Origin: an uncultured Verrucomicrobia subdivision 3 bacterium
GTDB lineage: Bacteria; Verrucomicrobiota; Verrucomicrobiia; Limisphaerales; UBA11358
DNA length: 64,000 nt
Reading direction: 5' to 3'
Assembly: GCA_903850425.1 (NCBI GenBank)
Contig: CAINLR010000066.1
Location: forward strand, 49,056 to 113,055
Shown here: positions 9,953 to 18,481 of the stretch, in pieces
How the letters are laid out: each line of letters starts with the position of its first letter
How positions within the stretch are numbered: the first letter of the stretch is position 1
The notes under the pieces: generated by a model
The model's database searches: none
What the model saw: the letters and a program-made list of their open reading frames with translations, nothing else
What the model was told of the DNA's origin: nothing
Position numbers and translations under genes: made by a program

Positions 9953-10339
9953 TTATTTCAACCGCTCGCGACCGCCGTAGCCGGTTTCCAGGTCGTGCCA
10001 GAATTCGATGTCGTCCTCGTCGGCTTCCCAGCAGAGAAAAACTTCCTTGTCGCCCATGATCGCGGGAAAATCCAGCAGTCCGCGCTCGACGTCCTTGATG
10101 GAAATTTCCCGACGCTCAAATTCCATGAGCACCGCTTGCAGCGAGGAAATGGCGCGGATCCAATTGTTCACCGTTTCTCCGCCCGTGTCTTGTCCGTCCG
10201 CGTTCAGCCCGCCCAGGCGTTTGTCGTAACGATCCACCTCGACGCGCAACTGCTTGATCTGCGCCAGCCACGCGCGGCATTGCGGCAGCAACGCCCGCGC
10301 TTCGTCGCGGGTATAGTGTTTGCTAAAGCGATATTTCAT
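9953..10339 (-). CDS. DUF2203 family protein
   Basis: About 128 residues. The start is taken at ATG 10339; a GTG one codon earlier (10342) is also possible. The sequence follows the DUF2203 pattern: a helical N-terminus (YTRDEARALLPQ), a mid segment with ISIKDVERGLLDFPAI, and the closing motif VFLCWEADEDDIEFWHDLE with GYGGR. The biochemical function of this family is not established. It is small, soluble and probably cytoplasmic. Its start codon lies right behind the terminator hairpin of the upstream small gene, so it may depend on readthrough or on its own promoter inside that hairpin region. Confidence 0.82.
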   Translation of the reverse strand: MKYRFSKHYTRDEARALLPQCRAWLAQIKQLRVEVDRYDKRLGGLNADGQDTGGETVNNWIRAISSLQAVLMEFERREISIKDVERGLLDFPAIMGDKEVFLCWEADEDDIEFWHDLETGYGGRERLK

Positions 10340-10392
10340 CACCGAAAAGAAAAGACCGTCGGCGGCGAAGACTGAGCCCCGCCGCCGACGGT
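10340..10392 (-). terminator. Terminator after the small AURKAIP1/COX24-like gene
   Basis: The arms 10355-10367 (ACCGTCGGCGGCG) and 10380-10392 form a perfect 13-bp stem with a 12-nt loop. On the minus strand the stem is followed by CTTTTCTTTTC. This pyrimidine tract runs directly into the start codon of the DUF2203 gene. Confidence 0.7.
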
Positions 10393-10411
10393 TGAATTGT
10401 TCGCGCCGCAG

Positions 10412-10513
10412 CTATTTCTGCCAGGTGCGCTTCTTGTGACGATTCAAGCGCAATTTTTTACGACGTTTATGCTTATTAATTTTTGCCTTACGGCGTTTTT
10501 TGAGTGAACCCAT
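10412..10513 (-). CDS. Small AURKAIP1/COX24-domain basic protein (33 aa)
   Basis: A 33-residue frame reads from ATG 10513 to TAG 10412-10414. The product starts [18 protein letters not shown] and ends HKKRTWQK, more than half Lys/Arg. This matches the short bacterial AURKAIP1/COX24-domain proteins, which are often annotated as ribosome-associated small proteins (mitochondrial relatives are small-subunit ribosomal proteins). A strong hairpin terminator follows. It is too short for normal gene-length cut-offs but the match is close along its whole length. The ribosomal role is inferred from the family. Confidence 0.85.
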   Translation of the reverse strand: MGSLKKRRKAKINKHKRRKKLRLNRHKKRTWQK

Positions 10514-10568
10514 AAATTATTGAACCGATTACTTAACCATAAATCGGCGGAAAGCCAATCAAATTTTA

Positions 10569-11444
10569 TCAATAAACGATTTTGTTCAAGGGATACTCAA
10601 TGATGCCTTCCGCGCCAGCCGCCTTGAGTTGCGGAATCAATTCGCGCACGACGTGCGTGTCAATGATCGTTTCCACCGCCACCCAGCCCGCCTGACTCAA
10701 CTGCGAAATGGTGGGATTGCGCAATGCCGGCAGGCTTTTCAGCAAGGCGTCGAGGTGGTCGCGCGCGATGTTCATCTTCAAACCGACCTTGGATTCGGCG
10801 TCCAACGCGCCCTTGAGCAGCAGCGCCATCGTTTCAATTTTTTTCCGCTTCCAGGAATTTTTCCAAGCCTCCACGTTCGCGATCAAGCGCGGCGTGGAAC
10901 TCAAAAGTTCGTCCACGATGCGCAGTTTGTTCGCCCGCAGCGACGAACCCGTCTCGGTGACTTCGACGATGGCGTCCACCAATTCGTGCGCCTTCACCTC
11001 GGTCGCGCCCCAGGAAAATTCCACCTCGGCCTTCACGCCGTGTTTCTTGAGATATTTTTTGGTGAGGTTGACGACTTCGGTGGCGATGCGTTTGCCTTCC
11101 AGATCCTGCACCGTTTTCACCGGTGAATTTTCCGGCACACACAGCACCCAGCGCGCGGGCTTGCGCGACACTTTGCTGAACAGAAATTCGCCCACCTCGT
11201 GAACCTTCGAGCCGTTTTCGATGATCCAATCATGGCCCGTGATGCCACAGTCCAAGTAACCATGCTCGACGTAGCGGCTGATCTCCTGCGCGCGGATCAA
11301 TCGGATTTCCATTTCCTCATCGTCCACATACGGCAGATAGGAGCGGCTGCTGACTTGGATGTTGTAACCGGCCTTGGCCATCTTCTCGATGGTGGCCTCC
11401 TGCAAGCTGCCCTTGGGCAGACCGAATCGTAATTTTTTGCTCAT
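10569..11444 (-). CDS. hisG: ATP phosphoribosyltransferase, long form
   Basis: The first enzyme of histidine synthesis joins ATP and PRPP to give phosphoribosyl-ATP in the cytoplasm. The chosen start (ATG 11444) gives 291 residues beginning [19 protein letters not shown]; an upstream in-frame start at 11483 would add 13 atypical residues. The N-terminal substrate site (GLPKGSL), DCGITGHDW, and the PRPP-binding loop [13 protein letters not shown] (about residues 120-132) are present. A C-terminal segment from about residue 210 fits the regulatory HisG_C domain (hexameric, histidine-inhibited long form), so no separate HisZ is expected. No other his genes adjoin it. The next gene upstream is purN, giving a nucleotide/histidine pairing. 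Confidence 0.95.
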   Translation of the reverse strand: MSKKLRFGLPKGSLQEATIEKMAKAGYNIQVSSRSYLPYVDDEEMEIRLIRAQEISRYVEHGYLDCGITGHDWIIENGSKVHEVGEFLFSKVSRKPARWVLCVPENSPVKTVQDLEGKRIATEVVNLTKKYLKKHGVKAEVEFSWGATEVKAHELVDAIVEVTETGSSLRANKLRIVDELLSSTPRLIANVEAWKNSWKRKKIETMALLLKGALDAESKVGLKMNIARDHLDALLKSLPALRNPTISQLSQAGWVAVETIIDTHVVRELIPQLKAAGAEGIIEYPLNKIVY

Positions 11445-11536
11445 TGATTTTTCTTTCTGCCAATAGTTTTCCTGCCCGGACACGAACTGGCGAACTTATT
11501 TTTGGCTTTCCGCGGGCCAATCTTGTGTCGTTTTTT

Positions 11537-11628
11537 ATTAAGCCGCTGATGAACGCAGATGAAGAAGGCCCAGGTCGCCCTCCCGTTGGTTATTGAATCC
11601 GTCTTTATCCGGGTCCATCCGCGGTCAA
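11537..11628. repeat. Diverged palindromic intergenic repeat between purN and hisG
   Basis: The left arm (CGCTGATGAACGCAGATGA) and the inverted right arm (CGCGGATGGACCCGGATAAA on the minus strand) match imperfectly, forming a 90-bp palindrome. It fills most of the purN-hisG gap. Stop-free frames across it are spurious. Confidence 0.45.
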
Positions 11629-12249
11629 TTATTTCTTCCAAATCACCCGCCGGCCAACCACGGAAATTTCTCCGCGCGCAATGGCCGCAACGCATTTCGG
11701 ATACAACTCATGTTCCGCCGCGTGAATGCGCTGGTGCAAACTCTCCGGCGTGTCGTGGTCCAGCACCGGCACGGTTTGCTGGCCGATGATCGCGCCGGAA
11801 TCCACGCCCGCGTCCACGAAATGCACCGTGCAGCCAGTCACTTTCACGCCGTGATCCAGCGCCTGTTGCCACGCGGCGAGGCCGGGAAACGACGGCAGCA
11901 ACGACGGATGGACGTTGACGATGCGGCCTTCAAACGCGCGCAAAAATTCGCCTTTCAAAACGCGCATAAAACCGGCAAGGACCACCAGATCCACTTTCGC
12001 CGCGCGCAACGCCTCAACGACGGCGTGCTCGGCGGCCTCGTCCAGCTTGGTGCGAAATTTTCCCGGCGGAATAAATTGTGCGGGCAGCTTTCGTTCGCGC
12101 GCGTGGGCCAGAATGCCAGCGTTCTCGACATCGCTCAACACCAACGCGACCTCGGCCGGAATGGTCCCCGCCGCAATTGCGTCGGCGATGGCCACGAAGT
12201 TGGAACCTTTTCCAGAACCTAAAACGCCGAGTCGAAATGGTATGCTCAC
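11629..12249 (-). CDS. purN: Phosphoribosylglycinamide formyltransferase
   Basis: 206 residues, the usual length. It transfers formyl from 10-formyl-THF to GAR in purine synthesis. The N-terminal Rossmann motif is [12 protein letters not shown]. The catalytic region [13 protein letters not shown] (about residues 110-123) carries the family Asn and His, and [17 protein letters not shown] carries the catalytic Asp. It is encoded upstream of hisG on the same strand, 145-180 bp away across a palindromic repeat. Confidence 0.95.
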   Translation of the reverse strand: MSIPFRLGVLGSGKGSNFVAIADAIAAGTIPAEVALVLSDVENAGILAHARERKLPAQFIPPGKFRTKLDEAAEHAVVEALRAAKVDLVVLAGFMRVLKGEFLRAFEGRIVNVHPSLLPSFPGLAAWQQALDHGVKVTGCTVHFVDAGVDSGAIIGQQTVPVLDHDTPESLHQRIHAAEHELYPKCVAAIARGEISVVGRRVIWKK

Positions 12250-12315
12250 GGCGAGTTGAATAGCAGAGCGGCGGCTTAATTAAAAGTTGAAAGGCGCAAA
12301 TCGGGCGGCGGGAAA

Positions 12316-14685
12316 TCAGTTCACCCATAGGCTCCCCGCCGAGCTGACCGGCATGAACTGGTTGTTGCCGATGAATTGCAATTCCACCGCCGAACCCTGG
12401 CTGCCAGTAATAAAACTATTGGTGCTAGTGTTCAAACTCTGGCCGTCAGCGCTGAAAAAATAAAGTCCGCCGCTGGCCGTGTTGACTCCGCCGGCCATTT
12501 TGGTGCCATCGGCGGAAGCGCCCAGGGCCGACCAAACTTGACTGCTGGAACCTGCGAGCAGCGACCAGTTCGCCCCAAAATTGGCCGAGGCGTAGATCGG
12601 GCCGTTGTTGACGCCCGCCACCAACCGCGAGCAGTCTGACGATGCGGCCAGACAATTCCAGGCCGCCACGGGGGCCGCGCTGGCCGCATAGCTCGCGCCG
12701 CTGTTGGCGGAAACATAAACAAGACCGGAACTGGAACTCGCGGCGAGCTTGCTGCCATCGGCAGAACAAACCAGCGCGGTGAAATTGGCCGAATACGCGG
12801 GCGAGCCGCCGACCAATGAAAAGGTGTTGCCGACGCTGTTGGCGGCGGCATAGTTGCTGCCGTTGCCAGCGTAAGCCACAACCCAGGTGCCGGCGGCCAG
12901 ACCAGTGCCCGCCCAACTGCCACCGGAATTGCTGGAGACATAGACCGAACCGTTCTTCACGGCGGCGATCACTTTGGTGCCGTCGGCGGAGCACGCGATG
13001 GAGAGACAATTACTCGCCACCAGGCTGTTGACCGGACCCCAACTCACTCCGCCATCGCTGGAAACCTCAATCGCTTTGCCGCTCGTCACCAGGTAAACCT
13101 TGATGCCATCAGCGGAAGTCGCCACGGCCGTCCAACTACCGGAAAAAAATGTGTTTGGCCCGGTCCAGGTATGGCCTGCATCGGTGGAAGTGTAGAAGCC
13201 TCCGCCCAGGGCGCTGTTGGCCACCGCATACATCCGCGAGCCATCCGCCGAGGAGGCAATGGAAGTCCAGTTGTTGCCCGTCAAGACCGAGGCGGGAACC
13301 CAAAGCGAACTCCGATAACTGGAGAAGTTGCCGATGAAAGTTTGACTGCCGCTGCCCACGGCACGCCAGCCGCCGGAACCCGCGCCGGAAATCCGCACGA
13401 TGTCGCCCGCGAAGATCACACTCGGCATAGTAATGATCGTGAGCTGCGAGCCCGTCAGCAGATAACCGGTGTCGCGCACCGCCTGCGTGCTCGTGCCGGC
13501 ATACGGAATCCAGCCCACCAGTCCGTTGCCGAAGAAATTACCGGAAAAACTGTTGGCAATATTCGTGAAGTTGTTCGCGCCGGTGAAAAAATTCGCGCCG
13601 CCATTGGTCTGGCTTTGATTCAGCAGCGCGACGTTTGTGGACAGCCGCACATCCGCTACCGTGCCCGTCGCGAGCATCGTCGCGCTCAAATTTGTCAGCC
13701 CGATGCCGTTCCCGGCATGGGCACCGAAGAAGGTATTCCCGCCGTTCGTGAACGCATTCACGCCGGCAAAAAGGTTTGTGCCGGTGAAGTTGTTCGGGCC
13801 GGCGAAGCCATTGGCCGCGCTGAAATAATTCGACCCCGTGAACACGTTCGCGCCGCCGTAAATCTGGCTCTGGTTTAGCAGCGCCACATTCGTGGAGAGC
13901 CGTAGATCTGCCACCGTGCCGACGATCAACTGCGTGGCGTTGAGGTTTGTCAGCAAATTGCCATTGCCGGCAAAAGCTCCGAGGAAACTATTTCCGCCGT
14001 TCGCAAACGTATTCGGCCCGGTGAAGGTATTGCCGCCGGTGAACAGGTTTGCGCCGCCGTTGGTCTGGCTTTGATTGAGCAGCGCCACATTCGTGGAAAG
14101 GCGGGCGTCGGCCACTGTGCCGGTGGCCAGCATCGAGGCGCTCAGATTCGTAAGCCCAATGCCATTGCCGAAAAATTTGCCAAAGAAAGTATTCGCCGCG
14201 TTCGTAATATTCACCGCACTGGAATAAGTCCCTGCCAACTGCGCCGACGGCAGCGTTCCGGCGAGTTGCGTGGCGGGCAACGCGCCGAGCAAGTTGCTCG
14301 TGCTCGCCGCAAACATCGCATACGGCACCGGCAGCAACGGCTGACGCGGCCACAGCAGCGTGAACGCATTGGTGCTGCCATTGGTCCGCACGCCGATGGC
14401 CAGCCAGTAGTTCGCGCCGCTGAAGATCGGCCCGAAATCCAGTGTGGCCGTCAACAGTCCGCCGCTGACGACTGCGGCGAAATTGGTCTGCGAAAAACTG
14501 ACGGCATTGCCATTCGTCGCCGCGTCATAGATGGCAAACCGCAGATCGTAAGTCGCATTGGCCGGACTGCCATTGTCATTCAGGCGGCCTTGATACAAAA
14601 ACGCCGTGCCCTGCGCCGGGACATTGCAAACCGCGCCGCCAAACAATCCTGCCAGCAGCAGGTAAGAACAGACTTTGATTTTCAC
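12316..14685 (-). CDS. Secreted protein: tail-fibre-like repeats plus BNR-like beta-propeller
   Basis: The start is taken as GTG 14685, which places the signal peptide KVCSYLLLAGLFGGAVC at the N-terminus; ATG 14715 or 14733 would add 10-16 residues. About 789 residues. Residues roughly 25-120 form a domain beginning FLYQGRLNDNG that is common in large verrucomicrobial/myxobacterial surface proteins. There follow three copies of a roughly 85-residue unit containing GNGIGLTNLSA and DARLSTNVALLNQSQ, with Asn/Phe/Gly-rich TFTGPNTF strings like phage tail fibres. The last 330 residues hold repeated ADGxKVxA/VSSDGGVSW motifs of a BNR/sialidase-type beta-propeller, without evident catalytic residues. 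It is probably an extracellular binding protein. Transcription may be affected by the palindrome at 14761-14794. Confidence 0.75.
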   Translation of the reverse strand: MKIKVCSYLLLAGLFGGAVCNVPAQGTAFLYQGRLNDNGSPANATYDLRFAIYDAATNGNAVSFSQTNFAAVVSGGLLTATLDFGPIFSGANYWLAIGVRTNGSTNAFTLLWPRQPLLPVPYAMFAASTSNLLGALPATQLAGTLPSAQLAGTYSSAVNITNAANTFFGKFFGNGIGLTNLSASMLATGTVADARLSTNVALLNQSQTNGGANLFTGGNTFTGPNTFANGGNSFLGAFAGNGNLLTNLNATQLIVGTVADLRLSTNVALLNQSQIYGGANVFTGSNYFSAANGFAGPNNFTGTNLFAGVNAFTNGGNTFFGAHAGNGIGLTNLSATMLATGTVADVRLSTNVALLNQSQTNGGANFFTGANNFTNIANSFSGNFFGNGLVGWIPYAGTSTQAVRDTGYLLTGSQLTIITMPSVIFAGDIVRISGAGSGGWRAVGSGSQTFIGNFSSYRSSLWVPASVLTGNNWTSIASSADGSRMYAVANSALGGGFYTSTDAGHTWTGPNTFFSGSWTAVATSADGIKVYLVTSGKAIEVSSDGGVSWGPVNSLVASNCLSIACSADGTKVIAAVKNGSVYVSSNSGGSWAGTGLAAGTWVVAYAGNGSNYAAANSVGNTFSLVGGSPAYSANFTALVCSADGSKLAASSSSGLVYVSANSGASYAASAAPVAAWNCLAASSDCSRLVAGVNNGPIYASANFGANWSLLAGSSSQVWSALGASADGTKMAGGVNTASGGLYFFSADGQSLNTSTNSFITGSQGSAVELQFIGNNQFMPVSSAGSLWVN

Positions 14686-15095
14686 GGCATGATTCTCGCC
14701 TGACCTTGGCGGCATTTCAACCTCGAATAACAATGGTGTTTGCGGCCCACGGCAACCCTCTCATTAGCACCCCGCTGCAGCGATGTGCTAATGAAAACTG
14801 AGGCCACAAATCAGGAGAGTCTGTGAAATGTCCAGATTAACCAGCCGAAATACAAACCGCGGACGGCGCGAATAAAAAAACAACTCAAACCAACCCATGA
14901 ATCCGCAGCCGGCAATTCCGATGATTCGCCTAAATCATTCGTGCAATCCGGAAAATCCGCAGTAATTAGTTTGGCGTGCGCCGAAATAGTCCTCGACAAA
15001 GGCAAGGGCTAGAAATAGGGTCGGAGCCATGGAAAGACTCGTGCCGCAAAACTTTGATCGCAGCCCAGCATAGCCGACTCCACTAACTCGCGCCC
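14686..15095. other. Intergenic region, divergent promoters expected
   Basis: About 410 bp between divergently oriented genes. Apart from the hairpin at 14761-14794 no supported gene was seen. Short open frames here lack coding character. Confidence 0.6.
14761..14794. promoter_or_regulatory. 10-bp inverted repeat in divergent promoter region
   Basis: TCATTAGCAC (14761-14770) is exactly inverted at 14785-14794 around a 14-nt spacer. It lies about 75 bp upstream of the GTG start of the minus-strand BNR protein, and may be an operator or the trace of a short mobile palindrome. Confidence 0.4.
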
Positions 15096-15296
15096 ATGGA
15101 CACCCCATCACCATCACAGCCCGCCGGCGGAAACACACGTCGGGTGTGGCGGATTGTGCTCGGCATCGTGTTGTTTGCGGGACTGATGGCGTTGCGCCAC
15201 GAGCTTGCCTCAGTGTGGACAAGAGCAGCAGCCGCAAGTTGCGCATTTGCGATCTTAGCCTGGGCAGTGCTGGCGTCGCGAAAAACTCAGTCTTGA
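15096..15296 (+). CDS. Small two-helix membrane protein of unknown function
   Basis: 66 residues. A Pro/Ser/Gln-rich cytoplasmic start is followed by two hydrophobic helices (VWRIVLGIVLFAGLMAL, about residues 17-34, and AAASCAFAILAWAVLA, about residues 46-61) and a short basic tail. No family is recognised. Its stop lies 2 bp before the start of the next gene, suggesting translational coupling, so it probably acts with or is co-expressed with the TIGR03067-like protein. Confidence 0.55.
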   Translation: MDTPSPSQPAGGNTRRVWRIVLGIVLFAGLMALRHELASVWTRAAAASCAFAILAWAVLASRKTQS

Positions 15297-15298
15297 GA

Positions 15299-15862
15299 AT
15301 GTCGTATGGCTTGGACTCAACAGATGACACGGCAATGCAAGGCTTGGGTGCTAAGGCCGCAGCAACTCAACCTAAACACACTCTGAAAACACTTAGAAAT
15401 GCATTGCTAATCGGACTGACTGTCTTCGTCATATCGCGGGCGTTGGCCGAAGATTCTGAAACCGTCAAGAATGACAGGGCCGAGTTGCAGGGCCAATGGT
15501 CCATGGTGTCCAGTTCGGCCGACGGCCAGCCAATGCCAGAGTCCTTGCGCCAGCAGATGAAACGCGTCTGCAAAGGGGACGAGGTCATCACGACCATGAG
15601 CGGACAGGTCTATTTCAAGGCAAAAACCACCATTGATGCCTTGCCGAAGCCGAAGACCATAGACTATCAGATGACCGAAGGAGTCACCCAAGGGAAAACC
15701 CAGCTTGGAATATACGAGCTGGCTGGCGACACATTCAAGGCTTGCTTCAGTGCGCCGGGCGATCCGCGCCCCACGGACTTCACCACCAAACCCGGTGACC
15801 GAAAAACATTGTCGGTGTGGAAGCGCGAAACACAACCTGTGCTGGCCCCGGAACAAAAATGA
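15299..15862 (+). CDS. TIGR03067-like exported protein
   Basis: 187 residues from ATG 15299; ATG 15335 is an alternative start. A hydrophobic segment at about residues 38-54 (LIGLTVFVISRALA) is a probable signal sequence. The mature part opens DRAELQGQWSMVSSSADGQ and proceeds through VYFKAKTTIDALPKPKTIDY, GIYELAGDTFKACF and the RPTDFTTKPGD motif, the conserved pattern of the TIGR03067 domain found in Planctomycetes and Verrucomicrobia. The domain is lipocalin-like and of unknown function. The long N-terminus before the hydrophobic segment is unusual and suggests a later true start. Confidence 0.72.
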   Translation: MSYGLDSTDDTAMQGLGAKAAATQPKHTLKTLRNALLIGLTVFVISRALAEDSETVKNDRAELQGQWSMVSSSADGQPMPESLRQQMKRVCKGDEVITTMSGQVYFKAKTTIDALPKPKTIDYQMTEGVTQGKTQLGIYELAGDTFKACFSAPGDPRPTDFTTKPGDRKTLSVWKRETQPVLAPEQK

Positions 15863-15945
15863 AATCACAGCGGCAGAAAGAAGAGCTAGTCTCCCACGAT
15901 AGACGACCACAAACACCATACCACAAACAAAAGGAATCATAAGTT

Positions 15946-16110
15946 ATGGCATCATTTGGAGCCTTCCTCGCAATGCTCTATATCGCTTGTGTCGCCGCCG
16001 TCATCATTTACGTCTTGCGGCTCTTGAGCCGGTTCGTCAGCGCCCATGAGCGCGTGGCCAATGCGCTGGAGCAGGCCGCACGCAAGTTGCGCGATGATGC
16101 CAAACTCTGA
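15946..16110 (+). CDS. Small single-pass membrane protein (54 aa)
   Basis: A 54-residue frame follows an AAGGA ribosome-binding site placed 11-13 bp upstream of ATG 15946. The N-terminal helix (FLAMLYIACVAAVIIYVL) is a membrane segment, followed by an amphipathic charged helix (AHERVANALEQAARKLRDD) facing the cytoplasm. No family is recognised. It lies between the TIGR03067-like gene and the prolyl oligopeptidase on the same strand. Confidence 0.6.
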   Translation: MASFGAFLAMLYIACVAAVIIYVLRLLSRFVSAHERVANALEQAARKLRDDAKL

Positions 16111-16164
16111 CGCCATTGACCCGCCGCCCAAACCCGTTTCCGCTAACTCCCGTTAACTACCACC

Positions 16165-18297
16165 ATGCTTATCCGTAATTTGTCCTTCGCCGCCGCCGCC
16201 ATGCTGGCGGCGGGGTGTGTTTCCCCTTCCGGGAAGTTGTCCTACCCCGTCACCGCCAAAACCAATGTCGTGGAAGACTATCACGGCACCACCGTGGCTG
16301 ATCCCTATCGCTGGCTGGAGGATGATAACTCTCCAGCCACCAAGGCGTGGGTCGAGGCGGAAAATCAAGTGACCTTTGCCTATCTCCACGCCCTGCCCGG
16401 TCGCGACACACTGCGCGCACGGCTCACCAAACTCTGGAACTATGAGCGCTACGGCACGCCCTTCAAAGCGGGCAATCGTTACTTCTATTCGCGCAACGAC
16501 GGCCTGCAAAACCAAAGCGTGTTCTACACTCTCACCTCGCTCGACGCCGAGCCGCGCGTGTTGCTGGACCCGAACAAGCTGTCCGCAGACGGCACCGTGG
16601 CCCTCGCTGGCATGGCGGTTAGCGACGACGGCAACTGGCTCGCTTACGGACTGGCGACCGCCGGTTCCGACTGGGAGGAATGGCGAGTCCGCGAGGTCCG
16701 CACAGGCCAGGACACGACCGATCGTTTGCAATGGGTGAAGTTCTCCAGCGCCGCGTGGCTCAAGGATGGCAGCGGCTTCTTCTACAGCCGCTACAACGCG
16801 CCCAAGTTAGGCGATACACTCAAGGGCCTGAACAAATTCCACAAACTCTACTTTCACAAGCTCGGCACCGAACAGTCCGCAGATCCGCTGGTCTATGAGC
16901 GGACAGATCGGCCGGATTGGGGCTTCGGCGCTAGTGTGACGGAGGACGGACGCTATCTCATCATCACGGCAAGCCAAGGCACGGATCAGAAAAACCGCGT
17001 CCTCTACCGCGACCTGTCCCAGCCCAATGCACCAGTAGTCGAACTCTTGATGGACTTTGATGCGAGTTACAATTTCATCGGCAACGACGGTCCGCGCTTT
17101 TGGTTCAAGACCGATCTCAACGCGCCCCGCAGCCGCGTGATCGCGATAGAGGTCACGCGGCCAGAGCGAACCAACTGGCAGGAGTTGATTACGCAAAGTG
17201 CCGACACGCTGCAAAGCATCAGCGTGCTGAACAACCAATTCGTCGCCAGCTATCTCAAGGACGCGCACACCTTGGTCAAGGTGTTCAACCTCGACGGAAG
17301 TTTCGTCCGCGACGTCGCGTTGCCCGGTCTCGGCACGGCGGGCGGCTTCGGTGGCAAACCCGCCGACACCGAGAGTTTCTATTCCTTCACGAGCTTCACA
17401 ACGCCGGGCACGATCTATCGCTATGAAGCCACGACCAGCACGAGCACCGTATTCCGAGCGCCGAAGGTGGACTTCAATGCGTCGGCCTACGAGACGCAAC
17501 AAATCTTCTACCCCAGCAAAGACGGCACGCGCATCCCCATGTTTCTTATCTACAAGAAGGGATTGAAGCTCGATGGCCACAACCCCACCCTGCTCTACGG
17601 CTACGGCGGATTTAACATCAGTCTCACCCCGAGCTTCAGCGTGGGCCGCGTGGCGTGGCTCGAACGCGGCGGCGTCTATGCGCTGGCGAACCTGCGCGGC
17701 GGCGGCGAATATGGCGAAGACTGGCATCAGGCGGGCACCAAACTGCGAAAGCAAAATGTGTTCGACGACTTCATTGGCGCGGCGGAATGGCTCATTGCGA
17801 ACCACTATACCTCGTCAAAGAAGCTCGCGATCCAAGGCGGCAGCAACGGCGGCTTACTCATCGGCGCGTGCATGACGCAGCGGCCCGAACTCTTTGGCGC
17901 GGCGCTCCCGGCCGTCGGCGTGATGGACATGCTGCGTTTTCACAAATTTACCATCGGCTGGGCGTGGGCTTCCGACTATGGCAGCTCGGATAACGCGGAT
18001 GAATTCAAGGCGCTCTACGCCTATTCGCCCTATCATAACCTCAAGCCCGGCGTCGCCTACCCCGCCACGCTGATCACCACCGGCGATCACGATGACCGCG
18101 TGGTGCCGGCGCATAGCTTTAAGTTCGCCGCGCGATTGCAGGAATTTAACACCGGCAAAAACCCGGTGCTGATCCGCATCGAAACCAAGGCGGGCCACGG
18201 CGCGGGCAAACCCACCTCCAAACTGATCGAAGAGAAGACGGATGAACTGAGCTTTCTCGTGAAGGCGTTGGGGATGAAGCCGCCGGGTAATTGGTAG
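16165..18297 (+). CDS. Prolyl oligopeptidase family serine peptidase (S9A), lipoprotein
   Basis: 710 residues, normal for S9A. An N-terminal lipoprotein signal (AAAMLAAGC, Cys about residue 18) points to membrane anchoring outside the cytoplasm. The N-terminal beta-propeller (about residues 70-420) begins after YHGTTVADPYRWLED, the typical POP start. The C-terminal alpha/beta-hydrolase carries Ser560 in GGSNGG, the Asp in GDHDDRV and His678 in AGHGAGK, together the catalytic triad. It should cleave short peptides after proline. LRGGGEYGEDWH is also a POP hallmark. It is clearly functional and independent of its neighbours. Confidence 0.95.
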   Translation: MLIRNLSFAAAAMLAAGCVSPSGKLSYPVTAKTNVVEDYHGTTVADPYRWLEDDNSPATKAWVEAENQVTFAYLHALPGRDTLRARLTKLWNYERYGTPFKAGNRYFYSRNDGLQNQSVFYTLTSLDAEPRVLLDPNKLSADGTVALAGMAVSDDGNWLAYGLATAGSDWEEWRVREVRTGQDTTDRLQWVKFSSAAWLKDGSGFFYSRYNAPKLGDTLKGLNKFHKLYFHKLGTEQSADPLVYERTDRPDWGFGASVTEDGRYLIITASQGTDQKNRVLYRDLSQPNAPVVELLMDFDASYNFIGNDGPRFWFKTDLNAPRSRVIAIEVTRPERTNWQELITQSADTLQSISVLNNQFVASYLKDAHTLVKVFNLDGSFVRDVALPGLGTAGGFGGKPADTESFYSFTSFTTPGTIYRYEATTSTSTVFRAPKVDFNASAYETQQIFYPSKDGTRIPMFLIYKKGLKLDGHNPTLLYGYGGFNISLTPSFSVGRVAWLERGGVYALANLRGGGEYGEDWHQAGTKLRKQNVFDDFIGAAEWLIANHYTSSKKLAIQGGSNGGLLIGACMTQRPELFGAALPAVGVMDMLRFHKFTIGWAWASDYGSSDNADEFKALYAYSPYHNLKPGVAYPATLITTGDHDDRVVPAHSFKFAARLQEFNTGKNPVLIRIETKAGHGAGKPTSKLIEEKTDELSFLVKALGMKPPGNW

Positions 18298-18481
18298 AGT
18301 TGAAGTATAGCTATTTAACACAGGCGTGGCAGCGGCGGGAATTTTGGTGGTGACGACCGCCCTCGCCCCCGGGGAGGGATGGCCACCAAGAACCGGGTCA
18401 AGCTGCACCCGTTAATAGCTATCGCCAGCGGCGGGGCTGGCGTATTGCGACTGACTTGTAGTATGATTCGCCGCGTTGCGC

